The notes beneath the pieces were generated by a model that did not search any database, was not told where the DNA came from, and saw nothing but the letters and a program-made list of their open reading frames with translations. A DNA stretch of 51,683 nucleotides from Stutzerimonas stutzeri (GTDB taxonomy: Bacteria > Pseudomonadota > Gammaproteobacteria > Pseudomonadales > Pseudomonadaceae): contig NZ_PPXG01000013.1 in the NCBI RefSeq assembly GCF_002909485.1, forward strand, positions 1-51,683. Reading direction: 5' to 3'. Both the position numbers and the translations under genes were made by a program. Every line of letters starts with the position of its first letter. The first letter of the stretch is position 1. This document shows positions 19,448 through 27,654 of the stretch, piece by piece.

Positions 19448-21010
19448 ATGTTGGACACCAATCTCAAAACCCAGTTGAAAGCCTACCTGGAGAAGGTCAC
19501 CCAGCCCTTCGAGATCGTCGCGTCCCTCGATGACGGCGAGAAATCCCAGGAGATGCTGAGCCTGCTGCAGGACATTGCCAGCCTCAGCGACAAAATCACC
19601 CTGAAGACCGACGGCGACGACGCGCGCAAACCGTCGTTCTCGCTCAACCGCATCGGCGGCAACATCAGCCTGCGCTTTGCCGGCATCCCCATGGGCCACG
19701 AATTCACCTCGCTGGTGCTGGCCCTGCTGCAGGTCGGTGGCCACCCGTCGAAGACCGCCCCCGAGGTAATCGAGCAGATCAAGGCCCTCGACGGCGACTA
19801 CCGCTTCGAAACCTACTTCTCGCTGTCCTGCCAGAACTGCCCGGACGTGGTCCAGGCACTGAACCTGATGGCCGTGCTCAACCCGAACATCCAGCACGTC
19901 GCCATCGACGGCGCGCTGTTCCAGGATGAAGTCGAAGCACGCCAGATCATGTCGGTGCCGAGCATCTACCTCAATGGTGAACTGTTCACCCAGGGCCGCA
20001 TGAGCGAAGAAGAGATCCTCGCCAAGCTCGACACCGGCTCCAGCGCCCGTGATGCCGAGAAGCTCAAGGCCAAGGACGCCTACGACGTGCTGGTGGTCGG
20101 TGGTGGCCCGGCCGGCGCCGCAGCGGCCATCTACGCCGCGCGCAAGGGCATCCGCACCGGCGTTGCGGCCGAACGCTTCGGCGGCCAGGTGCTGGACACC
20201 ATGGCCATCGAGAACTTCATCTCGGTGAAGGAAACCGAAGGCCCGAAACTGGCCCGCGCGCTGGAAGAACACGTGCGTGAATACGACGTCGACATCATGA
20301 ACCTGCAGCGCGCCAGCAAGCTGATTCCGGCTGGCGACGACGGCCTGCACCGCGTGCAGTTCGAAAACGGCGGCGAGCTCAAGGCCAAGACCCTGATCCT
20401 CGCCACTGGCGCGCGCTGGCGCGAAATGAACGTGCCCGGCGAGCAGGAATACCGCGGCCGTGGCGTCGCCTACTGCCCGCACTGCGACGGCCCGCTGTTC
20501 AAGGGCAAGCGCGTGGCGGTGATCGGTGGTGGCAACTCCGGCGTAGAAGCGGCCATCGACCTGGCTGGCATCGTCGCCCACGTGACCCTGCTGGAATTCG
20601 GCGAAGAGCTGCGGGCCGATGCCGTACTGCAACGCAAGCTGCAGAGCCTGTCCAACGTGACCATCCTGAAGATGGCGCAGACCACCGAAGTCCAGGGCGA
20701 CGGCCAGAAGGTCACCGGCCTGGTCTACAAGGACCGCACCAGCGACGAGATGCACACCGTCGAGCTGGAAGGCATCTTCGTGCAGATCGGCCTGCTGCCC
20801 AACAGCGAATGGCTCAAGGGCACCCTGGAGCTGTCGCGTTTCGGTGAGATCATCGTCGATGCCAAGGGCCAGACCAGCATCCCCGGCGTGTTCGCTGCTG
20901 GTGACGTGACCACGGTGCCGTACAAGCAGATCGTGATCGCCGTGGGTGAAGGCGCCAAGGCTTCGCTGAGCGCCTTCGATCACCTGATCCGGTCTTCCGC
21001 GCCGGCCTGA
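19448..21010 (+). CDS. ahpF: Alkyl hydroperoxide reductase subunit F (FAD disulfide reductase)
   Basis: 520-residue NADH-dependent flavoprotein that recycles AhpC. The N-terminal double thioredoxin-fold domain (about 1-200) carries the redox pair CQNC. An FAD-binding Rossmann motif follows (VVGGGPAGAAAAIYAARKG), then the second redox pair CPHC, an NADH-binding GGGNSGVEAA motif and the closing GDVTTVPYKQIVIAVGEGAKA segment. Full length. A strong terminator follows, and its T-run holds the candidate ICE attachment site. Confidence 0.97.
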   Translation: MLDTNLKTQLKAYLEKVTQPFEIVASLDDGEKSQEMLSLLQDIASLSDKITLKTDGDDARKPSFSLNRIGGNISLRFAGIPMGHEFTSLVLALLQVGGHPSKTAPEVIEQIKALDGDYRFETYFSLSCQNCPDVVQALNLMAVLNPNIQHVAIDGALFQDEVEARQIMSVPSIYLNGELFTQGRMSEEEILAKLDTGSSARDAEKLKAKDAYDVLVVGGGPAGAAAAIYAARKGIRTGVAAERFGGQVLDTMAIENFISVKETEGPKLARALEEHVREYDVDIMNLQRASKLIPAGDDGLHRVQFENGGELKAKTLILATGARWREMNVPGEQEYRGRGVAYCPHCDGPLFKGKRVAVIGGGNSGVEAAIDLAGIVAHVTLLEFGEELRADAVLQRKLQSLSNVTILKMAQTTEVQGDGQKVTGLVYKDRTSDEMHTVELEGIFVQIGLLPNSEWLKGTLELSRFGEIIVDAKGQTSIPGVFAAGDVTTVPYKQIVIAVGEGAKASLSAFDHLIRSSAPA

Positions 21011-21030
21011 TCAGGGCGTTGCAAAAAATG

Positions 21031-21067
21031 AAAGGGGAGCAGATTCGCGTCTGCTCCCCTTTTTTTA
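21031..21067 (+). terminator. Rho-independent terminator after ahpF
   Basis: 13-bp perfect stem AAAGGGGAGCAGA (21031-21043) / TCTGCTCCCCTTT (21050-21062), loop TTCGCG, followed by a T-run. This is the last chromosomal feature before the ICE. Confidence 0.93.
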
Positions 21068-21068
21068 T
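21061..21068 (+). repeat. Candidate ICE attachment site (attL)
   Basis: The octamer TTTTTTAT matches the TTTTTYRT consensus known for attachment sites of Tn4371-family ICEs. It lies 176 bp upstream of the integrase start and exactly at the transition from housekeeping genes to mobile DNA. A T-rich octamer after a terminator can occur by chance, so the second copy outside this window is needed for proof. Confidence 0.5.
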
Positions 21069-21243
21069 TTCACCATGACTCCCGTACCGAACTTCGCTGG
21101 ACTACGCCGAAGCCCCATACAGCAGGTTTATCAATAACTTAGGCGAGTCCAACATATGCCGGTGCTTTCCGAAACCTGACCTAGCTTCCCCTCTGCTGGC
21201 CCCTACAAGGCTCCTGGGAATCGGGTCCTTCCGAGGAGTCATC

Positions 21244-22458
21244 ATGGCAAGAATCAAGCTCACCAAGTCCGCCGTGGAGGCGGCGAAACCCCAGGCGCAG
21301 GCCGTCGAACTCAGGGACACGCTGGTGCCCGGCTTCCTGTGCAAGATTACACCGGCGGGCCGCAAGGTCTTCATGCTCCAGTACCGCACGAACGCCGGGG
21401 AGCGCCGCAAGCCCGCCTTGGGCTTGTTCGGGGAGTTGACCGTTGAGCAGGCTCGCTCGCTGGCGCAGGAGTGGCTGGCGCAGGTGCGCCGGGGCGGCGA
21501 TCCCAGCGCCGATAAGGCAACCGCCCGATCCGCCCCCACGGTCGCGGAACTGTGCAAGAAGTTCATGGAGGACCACTCCAAGCAGCGTAACAAGCCCAGC
21601 ACGCAGCGCGGGTACCAGGCGGTCATCGACCGTTGCATCGTCCCGATGCTCGGCCGCATCAAGGTGCAGGACGTGAAGCGGCCCGACGTGGCGTCGGCCA
21701 TGAAGAAGATGGTCCACAAGCCGGCCGAGGCGAACCGTACTTTCAGCGTCATGCGTAAGATGTTCAATCTGGCCGAGGTGTGGGGCTATCGGCTTGACGG
21801 CACCAACCCGTGCCGCCATGTCCCGATGTATCCCAACGGCAAGGCCACCCACCTCATAAGCGACGAGGAAATGGGCAAGCTGTTCCGGTATCTCGCCTTT
21901 CTGGAAACCGACGGCCTGGGGCAGGATCACGCGATCCTGCCGCTGGCGATCCGGCTGCAATTCGAGTTTGCGGGCCGCCGCTCCGAAGTCGTCGCGCTGC
22001 AATGGGATTGGGTTGATCTGGAGAACCGGCGCGTGGTCTGGCCCGACAGTAAGACCGGCTGCATGTCCAAGCCCTTGAGCGAGGAAGCCCATCGTCTGCT
22101 GTCTACCGCGCCCCGGAAGGACGGTTGCCCGTATGTGTTCCCGTCCCCGAACCATCCCGGGAAGCACATGACCACGGGCGAGTATTACGGCGGTTGGACG
22201 CGCATCCTCAAGCGCGCCGGCGTGACCCATGTGGGGACGCACGGCATCCGGCATCGCTCGGCTACCGACATTGCCAATTCGGGCATCCCCGTCAAGGTCG
22301 GCATGGCGCTGACGGCGCACAAGACCGTGGCGATGTTCATGCGCTACGTCCACACAGAAGACAAGCCGGTCCGGGAGGCGGCCGAACTGGTGGCCAACCG
22401 ACGCCAAGCCATCACCGGGGCGCGGCGAACTGATCCGGTGGAAACAGCGGCTAGCTAG
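21244..22458 (+). CDS. int: P4-like tyrosine site-specific integrase of the ICE
   Basis: 404-residue tyrosine recombinase for integration and excision of the element. The N-terminal arm-binding DUF4102-like domain (residues 1-90, LRDTLVPGFLCKITPAGRK) is followed by a SAM-like core-binding domain and the catalytic domain. Catalytic residues are Arg in FAGRRSEVVAL, HxxR in GTHGIRHRSA, His in ALTAHKT and the nucleophile Tyr in FMRYVH. ATG 21244 follows CGAGGAG. It is the first gene of the element and points inward. Size and neighbourhood fit the integrase of Tn4371-type ICEs. Confidence 0.92.
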   Translation: MARIKLTKSAVEAAKPQAQAVELRDTLVPGFLCKITPAGRKVFMLQYRTNAGERRKPALGLFGELTVEQARSLAQEWLAQVRRGGDPSADKATARSAPTVAELCKKFMEDHSKQRNKPSTQRGYQAVIDRCIVPMLGRIKVQDVKRPDVASAMKKMVHKPAEANRTFSVMRKMFNLAEVWGYRLDGTNPCRHVPMYPNGKATHLISDEEMGKLFRYLAFLETDGLGQDHAILPLAIRLQFEFAGRRSEVVALQWDWVDLENRRVVWPDSKTGCMSKPLSEEAHRLLSTAPRKDGCPYVFPSPNHPGKHMTTGEYYGGWTRILKRAGVTHVGTHGIRHRSATDIANSGIPVKVGMALTAHKTVAMFMRYVHTEDKPVREAAELVANRRQAITGARRTDPVETAAS

Positions 22459-22467
22459 GCCAACTTC

Positions 22468-22495
22468 TTGCGATTCATACCCGAACGGATATAAT
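22468..22495 (+). promoter_or_regulatory. Promoter of the toxin-antitoxin / ABC-3C region
   Basis: TTGCGA (22468-22473), 16-bp spacer and a perfect TATAAT (22490-22495). Transcription would begin about 22502, inside the region that encodes the conserved N-terminus of the toxin. Confidence 0.55.
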
Positions 22496-22496
22496 C

Positions 22497-22856
22497 CTGG
22501 TTCAGGAACGCAAGCTGCTGTACTGGGAAGGCTCCTCTAAGAAGGACTTCAAGGAGTTTCCCATCGACGTACAGAAGGACATGGGTGTCGCGTTGTTCAT
22601 CGTCCAGTTGGGCAGCACGCCGCCTTCGGCCAAGCTCTGGAAAGGGTTGGGCTCCGGTGTGTACGAATTGGTGGAAGACCACCGAAGCGACACCTTCCGG
22701 GCAGTCTATACAGTGAAGATGGGCGATGCGGTACATGTACTACATGCGTTCCAGAAGAAGTCCAAGTCCGGCATCGCCACGCCGCAGCCGGACGTGGAAC
22801 TGATCGAGAAGCGGTTGAAGGCCATGGTGGCCCGTCATAAGACGAGCGGGAGATAA
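22497..22856 (+). CDS. higB: HigB/Gp49-like RelE-superfamily toxin, start codon unclear
   Basis: Toxin of the phage-derived Gp49-like (HigB) family, presumably a ribosome-dependent mRNA interferase. The core is clear: RAVYTVKMGDAVHVLHAFQKKSKSGI plus a C-terminal helix. Family similarity (LLYWEGSSKKDFKEFP) extends upstream of the first ATG at 22581, in the same open frame to about 22500, but no ATG, GTG or TTG exists there; CTG 22497 is the only candidate and the promoter sits on top of it. Either a rare start is used or translation from 22581 gives a 91-residue, N-terminally shortened toxin. The antitoxin follows 3 bp after the stop. Confidence 0.7.
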   Translation: MVQERKLLYWEGSSKKDFKEFPIDVQKDMGVALFIVQLGSTPPSAKLWKGLGSGVYELVEDHRSDTFRAVYTVKMGDAVHVLHAFQKKSKSGIATPQPDVELIEKRLKAMVARHKTSGR

Positions 22857-22859
22857 ACG

Positions 22860-23180
22860 ATGAAGCGTAGTGACCATCCGCAAGGCACTGACAACGTGCT
22901 GCGAGATTTGGGCTTTGACGATGCTGAAGAGCTTTCGGCAAAGGCAGCGCTCGCGCTCAAGCTTAATGAATTGATTGACCATCGCGGCCTGAGCCAGACG
23001 GAGATTGCTGCGATCACGGGCATGACTCAACCGAAAGTGTCTCAAGTCCGCCGCTACAAGCTCCAGAACATTTCACTGGAACGGCTGATGCAGGCACTGG
23101 TTTCACTGGACCAGCGCGTAGAGATTGTGGTGCAGCCTGCGCGGCATGCACATTCGGCGTGCATTACGGTTGCCGCATGA
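22860..23180 (+). CDS. higA: HigA-like XRE family antitoxin
   Basis: 106-residue helix-turn-helix protein (LSQTEIAAITGMTQPKVSQVRR at about 45-66) of the HTH_37 type that partners Gp49-like toxins in the toxin-first order. It should bind the toxin and repress the shared promoter. Only 34 bp separate it from the ABC-3C effector gene, so the antitoxin may also govern that operon. Confidence 0.85.
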   Translation: MKRSDHPQGTDNVLRDLGFDDAEELSAKAALALKLNELIDHRGLSQTEIAAITGMTQPKVSQVRRYKLQNISLERLMQALVSLDQRVEIVVQPARHAHSACITVAA

Positions 23181-23214
23181 GTCTGTGGCGTCTGTATAGA
23201 GGGAGATGGGGAGA

Positions 23215-24195
23215 ATGAAGTTTGCCTATGAAGATTTGAGCGACGATCAGTTCGAGGTACTGATCGTGCTCTTGTGCCAACGCTTGCTCGGTATCGCCGT
23301 TCAGGGATTCGCAAAAGGGCCGGATGGCGGGCGCGACGCAAAATTTGTCGGCACGGCGGAACTGCACCCCAGTAAGGCCGCCCCGTGGGTGGGCACGGTC
23401 ATTGTTCAGGCCAAGCATACCAACGGGTACAACCGCAGCTTTTCGGAACTGGATTTCTACAGTACATCTAGCAGCAACACGGTGGTCGGCAAAGAAGTGC
23501 CACGCATCAAGAAGCTGCGCGAGGCCAAGCAACTCGACCACTACATGCTGTTTGCGAATCGCCGCCTGACCGGAAATTCCGAGACAGAAATCCGTGACCA
23601 CATCGCCGCCGAATGCGGCGTCCCTGCTTCGTCTATCTATCTTTGCGGCCTGGAACAACTAGAACTTTGGCTGAAACGCTTTCCAGAAGTGGCCCTGGAG
23701 GCGAATTTGGATGCGGTGGACTCGCCTCTGATTGTCAGTCCAGATGATCTTGCCGAGGTTGTTCAGGCGCTTGCGCGCCAAAAGGATGACCTGACAGCGT
23801 TACTCGACGACCCGCCCACCGTGCGCGTGACGTATGAGGAGAAGAACGCGCTCAACAATATGACGGCAGCATATGCAAAGGAGCAGCGGCGTAAATACCT
23901 GAAGGAAACGGCGCAAATTCGCACTTTTCTGGCTGCGCCAGAGAATATCGAATTGCTGCGCATGTACGAATCTGTGGTCGATGAGTTTCAGCTCAAGATC
24001 CTTGCGAAGCGCAAGGACTATCAGACCTTCGACGAAGTCATGGAATATCTGGTGGATCTGTTGTTCAGTCGCGACCCTGTTCTTCGGCAACACGCCCACA
24101 AGCGACTGACGAGAGCCATTCTTTTCTACATGTATTGGAACTGTGACATCGGGGAGGTGGATGATGCTGCGGCCAACCAAGCACTCACATCCTGA
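23215..24195 (+). CDS. ABC-3C system effector: Mrr-like restriction endonuclease-fold protein
   Basis: 326-residue protein. The first ~150 residues have a PD-(D/E)xK nuclease pattern: KGPDGGRDAKF followed by VGTVIVQAKHT, where the Asp of GGRD and Gln-x-Lys of QAK are the predicted metal-binding and catalytic residues. The remaining half is helical and ends in a region like the C-terminal domain of ABC-three-component (ABC-3C) effectors, which docks onto the partner proteins. ATG 23215 is preferred (GAGGGAG 9 nt upstream) over ATG 23206. It overlaps the next gene, which with a DUF2326 ATPase completes the system. These are predicted conflict systems; the DNA target is unknown. Confidence 0.8.
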   Translation: MKFAYEDLSDDQFEVLIVLLCQRLLGIAVQGFAKGPDGGRDAKFVGTAELHPSKAAPWVGTVIVQAKHTNGYNRSFSELDFYSTSSSNTVVGKEVPRIKKLREAKQLDHYMLFANRRLTGNSETEIRDHIAAECGVPASSIYLCGLEQLELWLKRFPEVALEANLDAVDSPLIVSPDDLAEVVQALARQKDDLTALLDDPPTVRVTYEEKNALNNMTAAYAKEQRRKYLKETAQIRTFLAAPENIELLRMYESVVDEFQLKILAKRKDYQTFDEVMEYLVDLLFSRDPVLRQHAHKRLTRAILFYMYWNCDIGEVDDAAANQALTS

Positions 24196-24412
24196 TCGCA
24201 CAGTAATTAATGTTTCTCTTCTGCTCCTTTCGCGGCTGAAAGATCGTCGCGTCGATGAATACGATGTGCTGCGCAAATTTGCAAAGAAGCACGTTGTCGG
24301 CGGCGACGTGCTTTTCCTGCCTGCACTCAATTTTCTCTATCTGATGGGCCTGATTGAATATCGTCCTAAGACGGACGCAGTCGAATACGTAGGGCCAAAT
24401 GAAGCTATCTAA
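24164..24412 (+). CDS. ABC-3C middle component (MC6-like)
   Basis: 82-residue small protein between effector and ATPase. It contains a winged-helix-like pattern (PDRTVINVSLLLLSRLKDRRVDEYDVLR ... FLPALNFLYLMGLIEY), typical of the middle components that link the effector to the ATPase in ABC-3C systems. Start ATG 24164 lies 6 nt after GGAGG and inside the 3' end of the effector gene (32-bp overlap). Its own end overlaps the ATPase gene by 14 bp, so translation of all three is coupled. Confidence 0.75.
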   Translation: MLRPTKHSHPDRTVINVSLLLLSRLKDRRVDEYDVLRKFAKKHVVGGDVLFLPALNFLYLMGLIEYRPKTDAVEYVGPNEAI

Positions 24413-26195
24413 ACTCTATTCCAACAAGCCGGATGTGTTTGAGCCCGTGGACTTTGCTCTTGGACTGAATGTCGTCATGGCGGAAATCCGTCTGCCGGAG
24501 AATCGGAACAAGGACACACACAATCTTGGGAAGACCACGCTGGGGCGTCTTTTGGACTTCGGATTCTTGGCAGGAAAAGACCCTAAGTTCTTCCTCTTCA
24601 AGCATTTTGAATTGTTCAAGGATTTCGTCTTTTTCCTTGAAGTTGAACTGGAGGACGGCTCCTTCATCACGATCCGACGCAGCGTAGAAGACGCGACCAA
24701 AATCGCCTTTAAGCAGCATGAGGCAGGCCATCAGGACTTGTCGGCGTTGGCGCTCGCGGAATGGGGTCATCGGGACGTTCCTTTTGAACGTGCACGAGAA
24801 CTGCTTGATGGCCTGCTCGACTGGCGTGCTCTCAAGCCGTGGTCGTACCGCAAAGCGCTTGGCTATCTGTTGCGGTCACAAGAGGATTTCCGCGAAGTTT
24901 TCCAACTTCGCAAGTTCGCTTCCAAACATGCTGATTGGAAGCCATTCCTTGCACACCTTCTTGGCTTTGATGCCAAGCTTATTGCCGAGCACTATGCAAA
25001 AGAGCATGAGCTCGCCAAAAAGCAGGAGACGGCGCAAGCCATCAAGAATGAATTGGGGGGGTCGATCGAGGACATCAGCAAGATTGAGGGCATTCTTCTG
25101 CTCAAGCAAAAAGATGCGGAGAAGAAGCAAGTGCTGCTGGATGCTTTCGATTTTCGCGCTCTAGACAAGGATCGCACCAAGAAGGTGGTGGAAGAAGTTG
25201 ATGAGCGCATCGCTGCGCTGAACTCGGAACGCTATTCTTTGAGTCAAAACAGGAAGAAGGTGCAGGCATCATTGCAGGAGGATCAGATTCTGTTTAGCCC
25301 TGATGAAGCCCAGAGGTTGTTTGGCGAAGCTGGCGTGCTGTTCCAGGGACAGATCAAGAAAGATTTCCAGCAATTGATCGCCTTCAACCGAGCTATCACA
25401 GATGAGCGGCGCGGCTATCTCCAAGAGGAATTTGCGGAGATCGAGGGGGAACTGAAGCGAGTGAACGCAGAACTGAACTCCTTGGGAAAAAAACGTTCAG
25501 AGATGCTCTCCTTCCTAAGCGGAACGGATGTTTTCACCAAATACAAGTTACTTTCGGATGAGATGGTGACGCTGCGTGCGGACATCACATCGCTGGAACA
25601 CCAGAAAGGCCATCTGCATCGTCTTCAGGAGTTGCGTACAGAGATTAGAGCCTTGACGGAAGAGCGCGACCATTTGCAGGCGCGGATCGAAGCCGACGTG
25701 GATAAGCAGAATTCTGATCAGGCAAGCCTGTTCTCCACGATTCGCGTTTTCTTCAGCGAGATTGTTGAGGAAGTCATTGATCGCAAGGCGCTATTGAGCG
25801 TGGCGCTCAATCAGGCAGGTCATCTGGATTTCAAGGCGGAAATTCTCGATGGCTCTGGCAACGCCACGAGCGCTGACTTGGGACACACTTACCGAAAGCT
25901 GCTGTGTGTTGCTTTTGATATGGCTGTGCTTCGTGCGCACCTGAGTGAGAAGTTCCCGCGCTTTGTGTATCACGACGGTGTGCTGGAATCGCTGGACGAC
26001 CGAAAGAAAGAGAACTTGATGACAGTTGTGCGTCGTTATGCAGATTTAGGGTTGCAGCCGGTCATCACGCTGATTGACTCCGATTTGCCAGTACGAGCAG
26101 AAGATGATGCCCCTGTTTTTACAGCGGGTGAAATCGTCGTCACGCTACATGATGAGGGGGATCACGGCCGAATCTTCAAAATGAGAGGATGGTAA
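24399..26195 (+). CDS. DUF2326 ABC/SMC-like ATPase (ABC-3C system)
   Basis: 598-residue ATPase of the DUF2326 family. Walker A is degenerate in the family-typical way (HNLGKTT, residues 41-47). A long coiled coil runs from about 200 to 450 (KKQETAQAIKNEL..., EIEGELKRVNAEL...). The Walker B-like strand RFVYHDGVLESLDDR (521-535) precedes an ITLIDSDLP segment. This is the RecN/SMC-like layout expected of a sensor that closes on DNA and licenses the effector nuclease. Last gene of the coupled three-gene operon; no T-run terminator follows at once. Likely phage or plasmid defence, by family inference. Confidence 0.85.
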   Translation: MKLSKLYSNKPDVFEPVDFALGLNVVMAEIRLPENRNKDTHNLGKTTLGRLLDFGFLAGKDPKFFLFKHFELFKDFVFFLEVELEDGSFITIRRSVEDATKIAFKQHEAGHQDLSALALAEWGHRDVPFERARELLDGLLDWRALKPWSYRKALGYLLRSQEDFREVFQLRKFASKHADWKPFLAHLLGFDAKLIAEHYAKEHELAKKQETAQAIKNELGGSIEDISKIEGILLLKQKDAEKKQVLLDAFDFRALDKDRTKKVVEEVDERIAALNSERYSLSQNRKKVQASLQEDQILFSPDEAQRLFGEAGVLFQGQIKKDFQQLIAFNRAITDERRGYLQEEFAEIEGELKRVNAELNSLGKKRSEMLSFLSGTDVFTKYKLLSDEMVTLRADITSLEHQKGHLHRLQELRTEIRALTEERDHLQARIEADVDKQNSDQASLFSTIRVFFSEIVEEVIDRKALLSVALNQAGHLDFKAEILDGSGNATSADLGHTYRKLLCVAFDMAVLRAHLSEKFPRFVYHDGVLESLDDRKKENLMTVVRRYADLGLQPVITLIDSDLPVRAEDDAPVFTAGEIVVTLHDEGDHGRIFKMRGW

Positions 26196-26266
26196 TTCAA
26201 TCCTCATTGGTTCACGTAGTTATTCAGGGCATGCTCCTGGCATTCAAAGTGATGGCTTGTGCGCGT

Positions 26267-26335
26267 TAGAGCGTGTTCTGAACTTTGAGCGCCGCAATAG
26301 TAATGAGGCTGGGGTGCTGTGATGCCCCGCAAGGC
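26267..26335 (+). repeat. Left end of an IS5-type element, copy 1 (fragment)
   Basis: About 69 bp starting TA-GAGCGTGTTCTGAAC that matches 27655-27723 at roughly four of five positions, including the first codons of a transposase-like reading frame (CCGCAAG). No right end or transposase body follows, so only a scar of the element remains. With copy 2 it brackets the GIY-YIG gene in direct orientation. Confidence 0.65.
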
Positions 26336-26453
26336 GATGCCGCGTTGGGCGCTGGTTTGGAAGTAGGAGCCACACACGTGCAAGCTTGGCTCTCAAACGG
26401 CACGCCAACGATGGGATTGGCCGGCCGGATTTTGAAGGATAAGCGGTGACGCG

Positions 26454-27572
26454 ATGAAGCTAAACAAGGCTTGGTGGGAGCATCTTGCGCCGAAGTCGAT
26501 GATCGGAAGGCGGCGCGAGGTTGAGCAGCTGCTTGAAGACTTCGTGCGGTCCTCCGAATACGGGCGGGAATGGGCGCGGGTGGCTGCGAATCCCCACGGC
26601 GTGTTTAGGCTCAAGCCAGGCCAAGTGATACCCGTGGTGCGCATGATTTTCATGGGCGACCGTCCGGGGTTCATCTCTCCGTTCCGGAAGCTCATGGATG
26701 GGCACAGAACGGTGGACCGCAAGCCAGAGTACGGTCTCGGCGCCCTAGGTGAAGGCGAGTTAGCTATCCAGCCTACGATTTCGGTGGAAGTCGTTACTGA
26801 CCCCGCGTACTTGGCTGCGGCCATGCGCGGAGCTACGCAGATTAACGAAAGCACCATCAGGAGCCCTAGCCTTGTATTTTCGGTGCCCGCGCACTTCCTG
26901 CTATCGCCCAAGCACTACCCCGAACGCGCATATGTCCTCTACCAGCACATCTTCGGCGCTGGTGCGTCATACCCCGACGACGGGTCCTTTTATGTGGGTG
27001 TGTCCACCCGTAGCTGGCAAAAGCGCTGGTCCGAGCACCGTCGCGCGATTGAGACGGGCAGTCCATTGCTTTTCCATCGCCGATTTCGAGAAGAGCAAGA
27101 GGGTGGGCGTCTCACGTACGTGCACCACAAGGTGATGGCTATCACCGACGATGTGGAGCAGCTCTACGAGGCGGAAGAGTTCCTGGTGGAAGGGCATTGG
27201 GATGACGAACGCCGGCTCAACATGGTGCCGGGCGGAAAGAGCGGCCTACACTACCTGCGCGAAAACGGATTGCTTTTGAAAGGCGTCGTTCCTCTGCCCG
27301 ATGACCGCGACAAGATTCTGCACAAGTGGTTGAATGACCATCCCCGCTTGGGGTTACCGGCGCCATGGGTCGCCGAAAAGTGGAAGGACAACGACTGGGC
27401 GATAGCGCAGATTTGCGGGCGGGACGGGCGCTTATCGGTGGTCCAAGTCAAGGCGATACGCGAGCTCGCCAAAAACCACACGCCCGAGGAAATTTACGTG
27501 CGCATCGGGGCGAAAGACGTGGACCAAGTGAAACGAGTCTTGGAAGGAAAAACCTACGCACGAATAGCCTGA
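26454..27572 (+). CDS. GIY-YIG-like nuclease domain protein
   Basis: 372-residue protein of no named family that I can recognise. Residues 159-245 look like a GIY-YIG nuclease: AYVLYQ (159-164) and FYVGV (179-183) for the two strands, Arg191 and His195 in WQKRWSEH, and an acidic helix YEAEEF (Glu239/241/242) where the metal-binding Glu is expected. The 158-residue N-terminal part is unassigned, and the C-terminus (about 310-372) looks like a small helical DNA-binding repeat (YVRIGAKDVDQVKRVL). Monocistronic with its own terminator, and set between IS ends. Possible homing or defence nuclease; role not known. Confidence 0.65.
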   Translation: MKLNKAWWEHLAPKSMIGRRREVEQLLEDFVRSSEYGREWARVAANPHGVFRLKPGQVIPVVRMIFMGDRPGFISPFRKLMDGHRTVDRKPEYGLGALGEGELAIQPTISVEVVTDPAYLAAAMRGATQINESTIRSPSLVFSVPAHFLLSPKHYPERAYVLYQHIFGAGASYPDDGSFYVGVSTRSWQKRWSEHRRAIETGSPLLFHRRFREEQEGGRLTYVHHKVMAITDDVEQLYEAEEFLVEGHWDDERRLNMVPGGKSGLHYLRENGLLLKGVVPLPDDRDKILHKWLNDHPRLGLPAPWVAEKWKDNDWAIAQICGRDGRLSVVQVKAIRELAKNHTPEEIYVRIGAKDVDQVKRVLEGKTYARIA

Positions 27573-27590
27573 TCTCCAAAGCGTTGTACC

Positions 27591-27620
27591 AAGCCGCCAC
27601 GGTTCGCGCTGGCGGCTTTT
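27591..27620 (+). terminator. Terminator after the GIY-YIG-like gene
   Basis: 9-bp stem AAGCCGCCA (27591-27599) / TGGCGGCTT (27610-27618) followed by a short T-run. Confidence 0.8.
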
Positions 27621-27654
27621 CCGATGCTTAAAGCGTTCGAAACAATCAGCCACT

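Noticed and set aside
19364..20983. 539-codon open frame antisense to ahpF
   Set aside because: It mirrors ahpF codon positions; GC-rich third positions keep the opposite strand open. No domain, start signal or family similarity.
21068..21243. tRNA attachment site for the integrase
   Set aside because: P4-like integrases often use tRNA genes, but no tRNA-like cloverleaf or TTCGA-type 3' end is present upstream of int.
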